DNA of 64,000 nt, from positions 168,400,933 through 168,464,932 of the forward strand of contig NC_081824.1 of NCBI RefSeq assembly GCF_030867095.1, given 5' to 3'. The stretch is from Alligator mississippiensis (lineage: Eukaryota > Chordata > Crocodylia > Alligatoridae). Positions 34,701 through 47,263 of this stretch are shown here, one piece after another. The notes under the pieces are model-generated. The model saw only the letters and a program-made list of their open reading frames with translations. It ran no database searches and had not been told where the DNA came from. The number at the start of each line of letters is the position of its first letter. Position 1 is the first letter of the stretch. Position numbers and translations under genes: made by a program.

Positions 34701-37669
34701 GTTGTAGCCAACAGTCCAGAATGAAAGTAGTAACCAGCAATATGGCCACCATACAGAAGAGCGCAGCATCTCTAATTTGGCCTCGCCACCCTAAAACACC
34801 CCCAGAAACCAAATTGCTTCACTGTCTACAGAAATGAGCTATCTTGTAGATATTAGTATTTGGGCAGCACCTGGTTTCTATCACTAACATGAAGAGCCAG
34901 TTACAAAGAGTTTGCAATCCAAAGGAGCTTACTGCTTTCTAGGCATGCAATGCTGTCTGGGGAGCTGCCACGTGGTTTATCTGAGGTCCTTCTAGGACAT
35001 GCATCCCCATCGTATCTGAGCACTAAAGATCTCTCTTGCATGGGCCCACTTGGCCCTTACAGAACTGTGCCAGTTGGTTGGTTTCAGACGTGATCTAAAG
35101 GCAAGGTCTGTAGAACAGAATGGCACAGGAACCAAACTTTCCCACTGGGAAGGTGTCTACTCAATATGGGGGAGCATCTGACTCTGGGAACTTAGATGAG
35201 CTGAGTGGGATAACACTATCAGCACTCTTCAGCTTAAATAGGGATTTGGAGGTTATGGGGAATTAGTCAGAGGTACTGAGAGATCAGCTGTCCTGGCCAT
35301 GACTGCTGTTCAACTGGAGACCCAAACATCATACCTGCACTTGCCATCCTGGTCACAGCACCCGTGCGCCAGGTTACAGTGCTCACTGCAGTCATCACCT
35401 GCAAGACAGGGCACAGACAATTTACTACACAAGGAGGGCATGCTAATATCAAGCTGTGCACACGAGCTCCAGAACTCCAGAACTGCCCATGCCAAGGGCT
35501 CCTGTTCACTCAAATCGGCCTACGTTGGAGCCCACTGAACCAGGCAGCCCTGTTTTCCCTTAAAGTCATCAATTTCCTCCTCCTCTGCTTATTTCCCACT
35601 GCTTTTCATTATGTCACTGAGGCCTTTTAAAAAATGCCAGGTACCCCACCCCACAGGGTCTGATGGCTTTACAAGAGAACACACCACGGGGGAAAGAACT
35701 GAATGTAAAGAACAAATCAGTGCTTGTAGCACAGTTGCACTTGGGGAACTCAGGCCTCTTGTGTCAGGTATGGTACACACAAGACAGTCCCTGCTACAGT
35801 TAGCTCAGAAATTAGGGTTATGACACAGGTAGTGGATAAAATGCTGGGCCTGGAGTTACAAACCTACCCACGTGCATCAAGACTCTCCATACTCTCCTTA
35901 TCGTGACCACTCTTCATACATCACTTACATTTGATCAGAGATTTCTCTGGACAGAGACCCTGTATACAGTTTGTATTTACAATGTCCAACACAACAGGGC
36001 CTAGCCTTCAGTTGCAGCTCTGGATGATACTGTAATACAGTAAATAACCAGGTTGTTTATCTATGGGGCTCAAGGAGGCCCACTCACTTTTCTGGTGATC
36101 TAAACACCAAAGAAGTGAGAGGCTCATAAGCATGTCTGATGAAAACTAAGTTTCTCCAGGAGGATATGAGATAAGCAGGTGAGAGATGGGTTAGTAAGTA
36201 CTAGCTCTCTCCCCAAAGTGTCTCTGCCTCTAGAAGACAGAGAGTCTTTGGGGAGAGAGTCACTCATCCAGAGCTGTTGGAGTCACTGTGACCTGGCTGC
36301 AAGCATAAGCGTAAGGTAAGAGTGTGGGATAATAGCCTGACAGGTGTTAAGTTCTGTTTATTTATTTAAACACCCCAAAGGCTGTAACTGAGCTGTGGCC
36401 TGGCTCTGCTGCCTCTCATCCCTATGCTAGCCCAGCACTGGCCTGTTTTCTCCAGTCAGGTGTCTTCTTTCATGTCCAGCTTTCTGTCTTTCTGCATGCT
36501 GATCACTTATTGCCCTCAGCCTCTCTGTCTCAGGGCACCAGCTCTCTCTCCCCTGTAGAGTCCCGGCACTGATAACAGTTGGCTTTGCAGGGATCAGAAG
36601 GGGCCACTAGGCCTAGTTCAGGGCTCTCAGTCCCACATTATCTTAGCAACCAGGCCAGTGAGGAGGCTTCACTTAGAGAGACAGGAGCATGGAGAAGACC
36701 GCTTCTCCACCTGTAGCCTGTCCAGCAGGTGTCACTGCACACTGGAAATATGAGTGAGATTCAAAGTGAGCGGAAGAGCATGGGTACAGTGGGAGTGCAG
36801 CAGCCACCTTCATGACATCAAGCTATTATCTGGGAGGCTGAGCATCCTTTAGTCCCAGTCCCAGACTGGTAGATGGTGAATTATTAGCAAATGAAGTCCA
36901 TCCTCCAGGCCCATGCAGGGTGTAGTCTCATCAGTGGAGCTCATAGCAGACTGTCAGAGACTTTCTAAGCGGCATTACATACAGTAGAAAAAGGAAGGGA
37001 GGATGGGGTATTCTTGTGTTTGCACCTTAAAGTCCTTCACTGCAAGTGAGAGACAGACTCCTGTGGCCAAAATCAGAACTAGAAACCCCCAGAACATGCC
37101 ATGGATAATACAGAGAAGCATTGTGGATCAGGTCAGCCCATGATTGAGTACTGCCTTCTTTCATGTCTACAAGCAATCCTGCTGTGGTAGGTGCTTTGTG
37201 ACTCTACCATTTAGTCACATTGGGAAGGGATCTCCATTCCCAGGTTCCAAGCTGGCCTTTTGGACTCTTCCTGTCCTTCCCTGCCTCTTGGGAATGTCAC
37301 ATTTATTAGCATAATCTAAGACTTCTGGCACAGAGCCAGTGAGCCTGCAGCCCAAAAGAATCTCCTTTCTTACTGCCTGTCCAGCCCTGTGCCAACAGGA
37401 ACCTCATGAAATTTGGGGCAAAGGACCCTTTCTGATTGCAACCTCACAAAATGCCTGAGAAGCAGGTCCTGTATTCTTTCAAGCAATGATAGTTTTTCTT
37501 TTGCTGGACAGTGGTGATTTGAGGAGACCTTACGATCACCCACGTAGGTTTGGGAGGATGGAAACTGGAAAATAACACATTTCTGCCAAATCTCACCTTG
37601 GGCAAGCTGGTGATGGGCCAAGAGAATCCAAACCAAGGACATGAGCTGAAGACAGCAGCTCCTGAGCAT
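30934..37669 (-). CDS. DLK2: Delta-like non-canonical Notch ligand 2
   Basis: Type I membrane protein with tandem EGF repeats. The family modulates Notch signalling and adipocyte differentiation. Coding exons on the minus strand are 37669-37597, 35398-35335, 33512-33382, 32446-32302 and 31711-30934, joined by clean splice sites and phase into 396 codons plus TGA (human 383 aa). Residues 1-24 form a signal peptide ([20 protein letters not shown]). Six EGF-like repeats follow, starting at [44 protein letters not shown] and IDDCASQPC. There is no DSL domain, as expected for DLK proteins. The juxtamembrane segment ISVKEVV is conserved. The membrane helix [21 protein letters not shown] spans about 328-350, and a 46-residue tail ends KTTEL. 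The start is the only in-frame ATG ahead of the signal peptide. The gene is tail-to-tail with ABCC10. Confidence 0.97.
32302..33512 (-). CDS. DLK2: DLK2 coding exons 3-4: EGF1 end to EGF4 start
   Basis: Exon 33512-33382 encodes [19 protein letters not shown] and [14 protein letters not shown] (residues 46-89). Exon 32446-32302 encodes the EGF3 block [16 protein letters not shown] and the start of EGF4 (90-137). Both donors are GTAGGT or GTGAGA type. The cysteine pattern is complete. Confidence 0.95.
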
Positions 37670-37698
37670 GGTCAGTGTGGCCCCACCGAGAGAAACAC
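35335..37698 (-). CDS. DLK2: DLK2 coding exons 1-2: signal peptide and start of EGF1
   Basis: The exon at 37698-37597 has 29 nt of 5' UTR and an acceptor (tacctttag) before it, so a non-coding exon lies upstream. It encodes residues 1-24. The 64-nt exon 35398-35335 encodes [21 protein letters not shown]. The intron between them is 2.2 kb and shows no recognisable element. Confidence 0.93.
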
Positions 37699-38031
37699 CT
37701 AAAGGTACATAAAAAACATGATCAGAAATGCCCTAAGCTCACTACACCGCAGCTCTGCTAGGTTCACTTCACACCTCCCCATTTCTCCGTTCTGTGATTG
37801 CTTAAACTGTATAAGGGCTGTCTACTTGTGACATTCTCAGTGCTTCTTTTGGATATGCTCTTGCTCAGGATCCTTTCTGTACTACAGACATCTATAGTTG
37901 AACAGTCCTTTTAAACATATATGACAGAAGTATAAAGCTGAATATGAGGATTGGCAGTAATGCTAGAGTTCAGACCACCTCCTGGCTCCATCATGGGTTA
38001 GGAGAGTGTGAACCCCCATTCTGATATTGTC

Positions 38032-38032
<1 letters not shown>

Positions 38033-38066
<34 letters not shown>
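38033..38066. repeat. (TCAA)n microsatellite
   Basis: Eight and a half uninterrupted copies of a 4-base unit, in the 5' intron of DLK2. Confidence 0.95.
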
Positions 38067-39239
38067 TGTGTATTTCAGCCTAATATCCACTTCCCCCTTT
38101 CCCATCTTTGTTAAATACTGAGACCTCCTACATGACTCCACCAGTGCATCTCAACTGTAGTCTACTGATTTCTAAGGTGCCCAGGGGAAGAGAATCCCCT
38201 GCTTTCCTCCAGGATCAGTGCTCTCGGCTGTGCAGCTGGTGACTTGGTGTCCTCTGACTAGGCAGTGAGCTGCAGCTAGCAAACCTAAAACTGGTAGCTA
38301 AATTCAGAAGCTCCTTCTGTCTCTATTAGATTCAAGGGGGCAGGGATCAGGGCAAGTCCCTGCATCTCCAGCAGGCAGTAAATGCCACACAGAACATCAC
38401 TTTGCAGTGCATGGGTGTGCAGCAAAGGCCCTCAGACATAGGACTGAAGCTTAAAGGAGCAAAAGCAAATATGTCCCTCCTACCTAACCTCCACCTAACC
38501 CGCCTCACTCAGGGCGCCAACATTCCTCAACCCAGGTGTTTTCTAGACACTGCCTGTCCTCCTGGAGCATTTGTACTCCTGAAAAATACTTTGTTCCCTC
38601 ACTGCCTGCTTGAGTATATTCTGGCTCTTAAGAGCATGAAGTTCTAGGGCAAGATCACTCAGGGAAAATACTGTAATGAGCAATGAAGCAACCGCCCATG
38701 AAGAATAGTGAACGGAGAATGGAGCAAGCTTTATCCAAATGTGTGAGTGTTACCAGCAAGGGGCTGTTCCACGTGAAGATGGGATCTCAACCTACGCAGT
38801 CAGACTGGGCCAATATTTAAAAGCAGGATGTGAAGAAAAGACAGGCACTTGCTCCAGGAAGTGCTGCAGGCAGGGGCTGGTTGTCTGTCTGGGTCTGGAC
38901 TGGCCCAAATGATGCTGCCAGAAGCACCTTTCCAATGACTAAATCAAGCTCTTATCACCTGGGGTCATGAAAGATCATAAGGCCTTTCTGACAATCATCA
39001 CCCTGTGGGCTGTCGGCCCCACTGTCCTGGCCACAGGCCATCTCAGCCAGTCCCTTTCTACCACCCCAAACCCCACACACCGCTACGGATGAACACAGGG
39101 CTTTCCTTCACTTCCTGTCCTAAACCTGTGCAGTGCTAGGGTGGACCGCCTGACAGCTGCTGCCTTCCAGGAGCGGGTGAAGTGATTCCTGCGAATCTTC
39201 TAAAATAATTTAGGGATTAGGGCTGAACAGTTGGCATCC

Positions 39240-40180
39240 TCCTCCTCCTCCTCCTCCTGCCGGGAGCTCAGCCTCGAGCTGCCACCCGGGTGTCATTGCA
39301 AAGGTCGTTTCCCCCTAGGCTTGGGCAGGGGCTGTGAGGCTCAGTGCTTGGGCCAGCACCTCCTGCTCTAGCTAACAGGATGCCCTCAGCCCTGAGGGGC
39401 CCGAGGGCGCTCAGCACCAGCCCCGGGGCAGGAGGTGTGCATGACCGCCCAGAGCCAGGGCACAGGGGTGCCTTGTCCTTCGCATCCCCGTGTCCAGGGG
39501 CGGTCGCCAGCCCCTCCTGATGGCTGGACCACAGCTCAGGGCTTTTCTGGGGCTGGGACTCCCGAACCGACCCCCCCCCCCCCCCTTGCCCCGGGGGATG
39601 CGCTGGGAGAAGCGCCGGCCCCTGCCACAGGCTCCACGACCAGAGCCGGGGGTCGCTGCAGCCGGCGGGGCGGGGCGGGGTCCCCTTCTCCCCCCATGTT
39701 GAGGCAGGGGCAGCCCTCGCCCTCCTCCTCCTCCTCCGCGCACGACGCCCCCCGCCCGGCCGGGCCCCTGCCGCCGCCCCCTGGCTCCTCACCTCGGCGA
39801 TCGCGGCAGCGCGGCGGCTCCTGGGCGCGGGGCAGCACGGACTAGCGGGGGCGGGCGGCCATGCCCTGCCCTGCCCGGCCCTGCCCCGCCCGGCCCGGCT
39901 GCGGGGCTTCGGGAGGCGCCGGCTCCCTCCGGGCTCCCCGCCGCCGCCGCCACTGCCGCCGCCGCGCGCTCAGGCCGGCTGCCAGGGGCTGCGTGTGGCT
40001 GCACATCCCGCTCCCGCCCGGCGCGGGGCACGCCGCCTCCCTCCCGCCAGCCGCGCCGAGCCCCGCACCGCACCGCCCGGCCCCACCGCACCGCACCGCT
40101 CAGCACCACACCGCTCACCTGCCGCTGCTCCGGCCCTGGCAGCGCCGCCGCCTCCCGCACCGCCGCTCCCCGCCTCCCCG
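39240..40180 (-). promoter_or_regulatory. DLK2: CpG island, DLK2 promoter and 5' non-coding exon(s)
   Basis: Very GC- and CpG-rich DNA with GGGCGG-type boxes. Two minus-strand donors are visible: one ending an exon at 39793 (gatcgccgag|gtgagg) and one at 40119 (gcagcggcag|gtgagc). Either could splice to the acceptor at 37698, suggesting alternative first exons. The long open frames here are GC artefacts. Runs of (TCC)n at 39239 and C15 near 39571 are included. Confidence 0.7.
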
Positions 40181-40237
40181 CTCACACACACGTACACACA
40201 CGGCCTGGGCTGGCCCAGGGTTGCACGACCGCGCGCG

Positions 40238-40272
<35 letters not shown>

Positions 40273-40515
40273 GGGCTGGCACAGCCCAGGGTTACACGAG
40301 CATGCACACACACACATGTGCACACACACAGGCTGGGCTGGGGTGACCCAGAGTTACACACACACACAGAGGCTGGCCCAGCCCAGGGTTACATGAGCAT
40401 GCACACACACACACACGTGCATGTACACACACACACACACAGAGGCTGGGCTGGCCAAGGGTTACACAAGCACATGTGTGCGTGCGTGCACATGCACACA
40501 CACACGCGCGCGCGC
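40181..40515. repeat. CA-rich minisatellite behind the DLK2 CpG island
   Basis: Alternating (AC)n tracts and a conserved spacer, roughly 'ggctggcccagggttacac', recur about five times with period 60-100 bases. The longest pure (AC)n tract is at about 40245-40272. A purine-pyrimidine (CG)n tract lies at 40505-40516. Confidence 0.85.
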
Positions 40516-41755
40516 GCTGGGTAGGCCCAGAGCTTCCAGCCCTGCTGCACTGCAGGGAGAAGGTGTGGGGAGGGGGGCAAAGAAGAGCCCCCCCACCACC
40601 TGGGATCTGCCCCAAGCCTGGGGCAGGGGGATTCTTCTGTGGGGACTAGCACTGTAGATGGCTCAGGCCTAACCCTGAACCCCACAGTGGGCAGTGTTGT
40701 GGTGAATATCCCACCCCTTCCCTGTGCTCCAGTCTGATGATGGATGGGGAGAAGGGGTCTGGGGGGACTTGACATGGAGTGGGATGTAGGCATGAGAGAA
40801 AAAATAAGGGGATAAATGGCTGTAGGTGCCAGGTATCCACCTCCAGGGCTAGAGAGACAAGCTGCCAGCAAGGAGAGCTCCCAGGCAGGCTCCTGCGCAC
40901 CCCCCGCCCCCAAACCACAGATGCTGGACATGGCCTAGCCTTGTCTGCTGCACACACTCATCACAGGGGACACCGAGTCAAGCCTGGGGTAGGAGAACCA
41001 AGCACTGTAACCAGCTTCTGACTGACAGAGTGAGCCTGGGGGCCTTCCAGGCATCTCTCCCTCAGATTTGCTACAGTGGCGTTAGCACAAGTGCCACTTC
41101 ACCAACAGAAGCAGCAGTGGGAGTGAGTCCTTGTCTGGACCCGTCACATAAAGATGCTACATTTTAATGGCTGCATATTCTAAGCCTGGTTGAAGTGGGG
41201 TTTAATGCTCATATTTGTTTCTGTTTTCTATCCAAGCATACTCATTTCTCATCTTTGGTATTAATTGTCTCTTGCAGAATGTTTCTATCTTCTAGTCTGG
41301 TGTTAGAAGGACATGCCAAATTACCTGGGTTAAGTGAAAGCTCTTTCTTCAGCCCTTCCCGTGTAGGCCAAATGCTATTTTACAAGCCCTGCCATTTTCA
41401 ACCCAAGAGATTGGTAGGCCCACATAGTAATTCTGGCAGTCATTTCTCATGGGGGAAGGACTTGAAAGGCCCTGTGAACTGGAAGCTTTTAAAAGATCAT
41501 CTGGAGAGGTACTGATACCTCAGAGCCTCCTTCATCAGACCAAGGAAGAACAGCTAGTCCCCTCCAGGACCTCTCTCTTACTTGGTAGGGCTCCTTCTTG
41601 TTTATTATTGTGTAACCTCTGAAAACATTGACACTTCTCATTCTTCAGCATGACCAGCTTGCCCCATAGTCTGACCACTTTCTTCCTCTCACCTGGTGCT
41701 TAGTGTTTGCCATTTCTTCCCACTCCAGAATTGCATCAATCAGCAACAGCACCAC
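40516..41755. other. Intergenic, no feature identified
   Basis: No exon-like open frame with splice sites, and no repeat I can name. Confidence 0.4.
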
Positions 41756-41995
41756 AGCCACTAACTAAGGTTCAGGCTGGACATCAGGAGACATTACTTT
41801 ATGGTTAGGGCTGCCAGGCTCTGGAATGGGCTCCCAAGTGAGGTGGTACTTTCTCCTACCTTGGGGGTCTTCAAGAGGAGACTGGACAGATATTTGGCTG
41901 GGATGATATGCCCCTGGCACTAGTTCCTGCCTGGGACAGGGGGTCAGATCTGTTTGGGTCTCTTCCGACCCTAAGCACTATGATACTATGAACTC
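41755..41995 (+). mobile_element. CR1 LINE 3'-end fragment
   Basis: 'ggctggacatcaggagacat', 'gctctggaatgggctcccaag', 'ctggcactagttcctgcc' and the 'actatgatactatga' terminus mark a sense-strand CR1 3' end. It is the same subfamily type as the copy at 20663. Confidence 0.8.
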
Positions 41996-42439
41996 TGTGC
42001 TCATATCTCCTATTCTAACATCCTCCAGTCCTCTCTCCATCAGACAGGCTTCTCCCATTTCCCTACCCTTACCTTATGTCTTTTCCACCCTGGGTCTATG
42101 GCAGTCCCCTTTTCATTCATTCTTTCCTTGGCATCTCTGTCCTTACCACACTTAAAACTACAGCAGCTGCAGCCCTCCTCAAGGAAACTGCATTGACCCT
42201 GGGACCCTAATACTCTCAAGTATGGATTTGTTGAAACCACTTCCCTGCCTGAAGCATCTATTGTCCACTTGAATATCACTGAGACAGATATCCTGGCTCT
42301 TGGATGGAGAAAGGCTCTCAGCCACAGCTCTGATGTAACCACCTCCCTTTTCATTGACCTCCTCTCTCTTCTCGGTTCTGAGATCTCCAGACTTTGAGCA
42401 CATAAATGAGCATCTCAGTCTGCCACCATCTGTGGACCT

Positions 42440-42700
42440 TCCTTGCTGAACCTTTCCTTTGCAAGTCAGTCAAAGGCGTATGGCCTCCCAAGGCCACATA
42501 GATCCAACTCCAGTCTGTTCAGGAGACTTCAACCATCTTTTCAGGCGTATATGGAATACAGCTATATCAGCTCCACCCTGAGGGGTCTTGTCTGGTTCTC
42601 CATCTGCTGCAAAGTCACTATCTTCATCTTCAAGGCCCTTCATGGTCCCAGCTCCATGTGCAACTGTCTCTCTCCTTCTCTTGATACTATGGCTTTGAGA
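42440..42700 (+). mobile_element. Possible old LINE (L2/CR1-clade) ORF remnant
   Basis: One frame reads ICCKVTIFIFKALHGPSS, which resembles the 'FK..L..FKALHG.AP' block near the C-terminus of L2-type reverse transcriptases. The surrounding frame is not clearly preserved. Confidence 0.25.
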
Positions 42701-45470
42701 AAAAGGAAGCCTGGGGGGGAAGGGGGGAAGAGATAATACACCTTCCCCTCCTCTGCTAAAAGCATGAAAACTGCTCCCTCCATTCCCAACTTGCCCCCCA
42801 GCTGGTGCTGCTAGATGAACAAAGAGAGCTTCCTCTCTCTGTTCCTGTCTTCTTTGAACAGTGCCCAGAACTCCTACTTGCTTTCTCTGCTCTGATAATC
42901 CTACCTACACATAAGGAATTAATTGTCAGCACCTTTGCCATAGGGCTGCTCATCCATGAGCCCCACTCCTCATCCCTGAAACAACACTGCCTGCACCCAC
43001 CTCCTCAGACACCACCCTGGTGTAGCAGTTGTTAGCTATTACTCACTCTTCCTACCTCTCCCTGTCTTCTGTCCTCACCTGCACTCACACCTTTTACTGG
43101 GATAATGACTTTGTACTGACACTGCGCATTGTGAAGCCATTGTACAAACAGACCCCTATGCATTTAAGCTGCAGTTTACTTAGCATGTGTCAAGAGGAAT
43201 GTTGCATCTGCTAGACTGTAGTATCATTGTGTGTGTGTATGTGTGCATGTTGTGCTGATATCCTGTATATTTTTGTACTTGTGATGGTGTGTGTTGTGCA
43301 TGTGTGCACATGCTTGCATAATGAGTACCACTCCTTGTTGATGTCAATGTATGTATACCAATATGTACTCCCAACTCACTGCTGTCTGTTGGAGGGGGAG
43401 ACAGCATTAGATTACAGTAAGTGGTATAGGACCCAGGGTTTTCCATTCTGCTTCTCTCAGAGGTGAGAACTGTGGCACTGAGGGGGAATCATGGGGAACA
43501 TAATTCAGAGAGGCAAAATGGGCGAATTTAAAGAGATGAAACTTGTTGGCTTTTTCCTTTTTTGTCAGCAGTCTTAATGTGATTATTACAAAGAGAAAGA
43601 GGCAGGGAGAGGGGAAATAAAGAAGGTAGATAGAAAAGAGGAAGGAGTGGGGAGGGGAGGGAATGGAAAAAGGAGTGGGAGAAGACCCAAGATGAAACTT
43701 CCTAAGGAGTGAAGGGCTCTTGTCCTCCAGGGCAGAGTCCTAAATCTAGGACTTTGATCACCATGTCCAGCCTCCCGGAGACCTAGTCAGGCATTGGAAA
43801 AAGGATTCCTGCACTGTACTGCAGGCTAAGACTGTGCTCTGCTCACTGTTATGCCATCCCATCCCTGGAGGCTTCTCGGATTGAACAGCTGCTGGGTCAG
43901 AATTAGGAAGGATTTTTTTCTAGCCCTAAGAATCTGTTCAGAGATTTTCCCCTGTTGAAGAAAATCCCACAAAGTGGGAACCTGGGGTTGGGTTGGAATG
44001 ACCTGTCACCCTGATGCATTTGTGCCTCATCCCTGTGGCATATCCTAGCTGAAGAGCAACCCCCCAGCTACCCTTTAAAATTACCATCACCACTCTCATA
44101 GAGACAGAAAAAATTACCTGTCAAAACTGACTGGAGCTGCTTTCCTTTCTTCCGTCGTCTGGAACCTGCTCCTTGGAGGCAGCTGGACATCAGTAGCACG
44201 AGGCAGATGCTGAGCTGAGGGAACAGGTGCTGCCACTTCCCCTTCACTGAGGAACCTTCCCCAAGGCAAAAAGGAAAAAAAAAACCCCTAAACCCCAAAC
44301 AAACAAAAAAACCCCCAGCTTTCCCGTGCAGAAGCCCAGTGAAATGCACCCCCTCCTGCCCACTCTAATCCTTCAAAGGAGACAGGGGAACAGCAGAAAC
44401 CAGCTGGAGAGAGTCCACAAATACTGCAGACCTGCCAACTCAAATTAACATCTCCTAGCTTGGCTCTCACTCCAGGTCACTCTCTTGCACATGCACACTG
44501 CACAACACCAGGCTGGGGTTTACATATTAAAACAAAAGTCCACGCCCACCCCCCTTTTCTTTTCCCAGTCTGCCCTGGCCCACAATACACGCCAGCAGCC
44601 TGCTGGCCCTACAGCAGTGTAACCCAACCCCCTGCCATTGTTCCCCCTTCCCCAAGGTCTATATTTGACTCTACTGCAGCACCGTGTGTGTGCATGTGCC
44701 TGTGTGTGTGTGCATGCATGCGCACGCTCCAATATTTGTTCAGAGTCTCATTCCCCAGATGCCCGGGATTGCTTAGAAATAGCTTCCATGGGCAGTAGGT
44801 GCTTGTCTCTGTATTGGGAAGGTGGAGGCAGCAGGCAGAGGAAAGAGGGTTAAGGGCAAAGGTGAAACTGCTTCTGGCTCTTCCTTTGTAATTTTCACCA
44901 TTTCAATGATCTGTCACCCTGTGGAGAGCAGCTGTGTTGAAATACAGCTATGCATACTCCCAACAAGTATTATAGGACCCAGGGCAGAGGCTGGGAAGAG
45001 GAAACATGGGAAAGGTATCTCTGCTAGTGTAATCTCCCTCATGCTGTCCCCTCCGGAGGCTGCTTTTTGGTGGTTACAAGGGGATTTCTGTCTCCTAGGC
45101 CTTTCCACTCCTACCTTCCCTCTTCTCTGCCAATGACAACGTGGGGAATCTAATATCATTAACATCAGTGGGTTTATGTGGTCTGCACAGCATCTGAGTA
45201 ACTATACTGGGACACACCCTCCCCCCAAATCAGTGCTGCATTCTTTCTGTGTTACCTTTAAGCCCCTAGCCTAGCGCTATATATTTTGTTACCCCGGGAC
45301 ACCAAGGACTACTGTGCAACCCATTGCCACACTCTTGGTGGTCCAGAAGCCCTTGAGAGCATTCCTGGCACCCAGCACCAGGCTCTATTTCATGCAATGC
45401 AGGGACATCACTTTTGGACCTGCCAGCTTATACTCCTACTTACCTTCTCCCTTCATTCAAGAACAACAGG
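42701..45470. other. Intergenic, low-complexity patches only
   Basis: Contains a GA-rich tract (about 43586-43695) and GT-rich patches (43227-43320 and 44683-44724). No gene or named repeat found. Confidence 0.4.
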
Positions 45471-45660
45471 ATGCTCAGTGAAATCAGGAGGTCGCAAATT
45501 TAACATTAATAAAAGGAAGTAGTTAGTTCAGCCATTGTACAATTCATCAGTGGAACTTATTGCCACAAGATATCAAGACAAACTGCTTAGGGGACCTCAG
45601 GAAAGGGCTGGACATTTACATGGATACTGAGAATAATCAGGGCAATAATAATAAATAGAC
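45471..45660 (+). mobile_element. CR1-like LINE 3' fragment
   Basis: 'ttcatcagtggaacttattg', 'gccacaagatatc' and 'ctggacatttacatggatac' match a CR1-type 3' UTR in sense orientation. It is diverged. Confidence 0.5.
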
Positions 45661-47263
45661 ATTTTAACAACAGGTATAAACCCTCTGTTTTAGAGAATTT
45701 AAGACAACCTTTGTCCGACAGGTCTAAAAAGAAACTTTCCACGTGGGCAAGTTACCACATAATTTTTCACCTAGGGGGTCCTAGTGAAATACAAAGTAGT
45801 GGCTAATTATCAGAGATGGGATTCTGGACACAAGGCAGAGTCATTCATAACCTCCTGTAGGCAGCAACACTGGGACAGAGGACAGACACATATTACAATT
45901 ACTATAGTCAGATGCTGGGGAGACAAGTGAGGAAATGTCACCCATGCTCAGGTGGTCCCTATGGGGCTCTTTAGGTGTGTAAAATCACCAAGGTACAAGC
46001 CATATGGATTTCTGTTCCTGTTCCAAGCCTCACATCAACCTGGCTCTGACCTGCTTTTCTGTGTGCCAGGTATAGGGCTCCCCTGTCAGAAGTGTTTCTT
46101 GGAGGGGTTTACGTGTGCCCCCTTGACTCTATGCAGTAGCCTACTTAGCATAAGGAGCTTTAAGACCATAGTTACGTGGGCCCTAGCATGGCCAATGGGC
46201 GGATCTAGTAGGGGTCTAAGGAAAGATGCATACTGAGTGTACCAAGTCTGATTGCTCAACATAAGGTAACCCAACCCCTGCTGGAATGAGCTGTAGGGAA
46301 AAGACTGGGTCTCAGATCATTTTGGGGAACAGGGACTCTAATTAAATTTCTAGCCAGGAGAGGACAGAATGATTGGGAAAACAAAAAAGAAGTCTTAGAG
46401 GGCAAAGAGAATCAGGCTACAGGAGTGGGGCAGGGGACAGTGATTTACACAGAAGGCAACAGCTTGGGACAACCACAAACACCAGAGTCAGACCCTCCCA
46501 GACTCATGAGACTGTTTTATGTTTATCAGTCTTCTGATTTATGAACTCTACCTGCACATCCCCCTTACGGTCTGTGTGCTGAGTGCATGTATATATGTGT
46601 ATGTGTGAACCAATCCATGTTGCCAATTCTCCCCTATGCCCAAGCTAAGGTAATTCTGGCCCACAATGCAGGAGCTCTCAGTGCTGGTCTCACAGGACAG
46701 CTCTTCCAGCTTCTCCCCAAGCCACAAAATCCTCAATAATGAATTCCCTGACCTTCTTTGCCCCAGCAATTAATGATACACCTGCAGCCCCTACATCAAT
46801 CATTTGCTTTCATCTGCCCCTTGCTCCTCTCTCTGCCTAGCTCTGCTCTGCAACTCCAAGGACTCTACACCCCTCCCCACTGCCAGGGGGTGGAAGGGCA
46901 GAAAGCAGAATGACTCATGCATCTGGGGGAAGAGGGGAACAGAGCCTACTAGAGCTACTGGGTTCTTTCTGCTCCCCTGCGTCTCTGAGTACTGCTCTTA
47001 GGGAGAAAGCTCTGTCTACTGCCTGAACCAGCCCTGCTTGGCTTGGCTGCTCTCCCTTATAAGGTGGGCAAGTAGGAAAGGCAGACAGTCAAAAAGGTGG
47101 TGGTGGGGGCTGAGGCAGCTTCCCTGGCTAGAATAGGTCCAGCAGGAGTTTAACTTGTGCTGCTCACAGTGAACTGGGAGACCTGGGGAGCAGAAGGGTG
47201 AGATCATTCCTGGGGAGGGGGACTATTACATGCAGGAGCCCCAGCAAGCCTGTTATGGCCTTG
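45661..47263. other. Intergenic, no feature identified
   Basis: No supported exon, RNA gene or named repeat. A short TG-rich patch lies near 46578-46610. Confidence 0.4.

Noticed and set aside
39268-40396. Many open frames in the DLK2 CpG island and CA repeat
   Set aside because: They are low-complexity products of GC bias and of the CA/GT repeat read in several frames.
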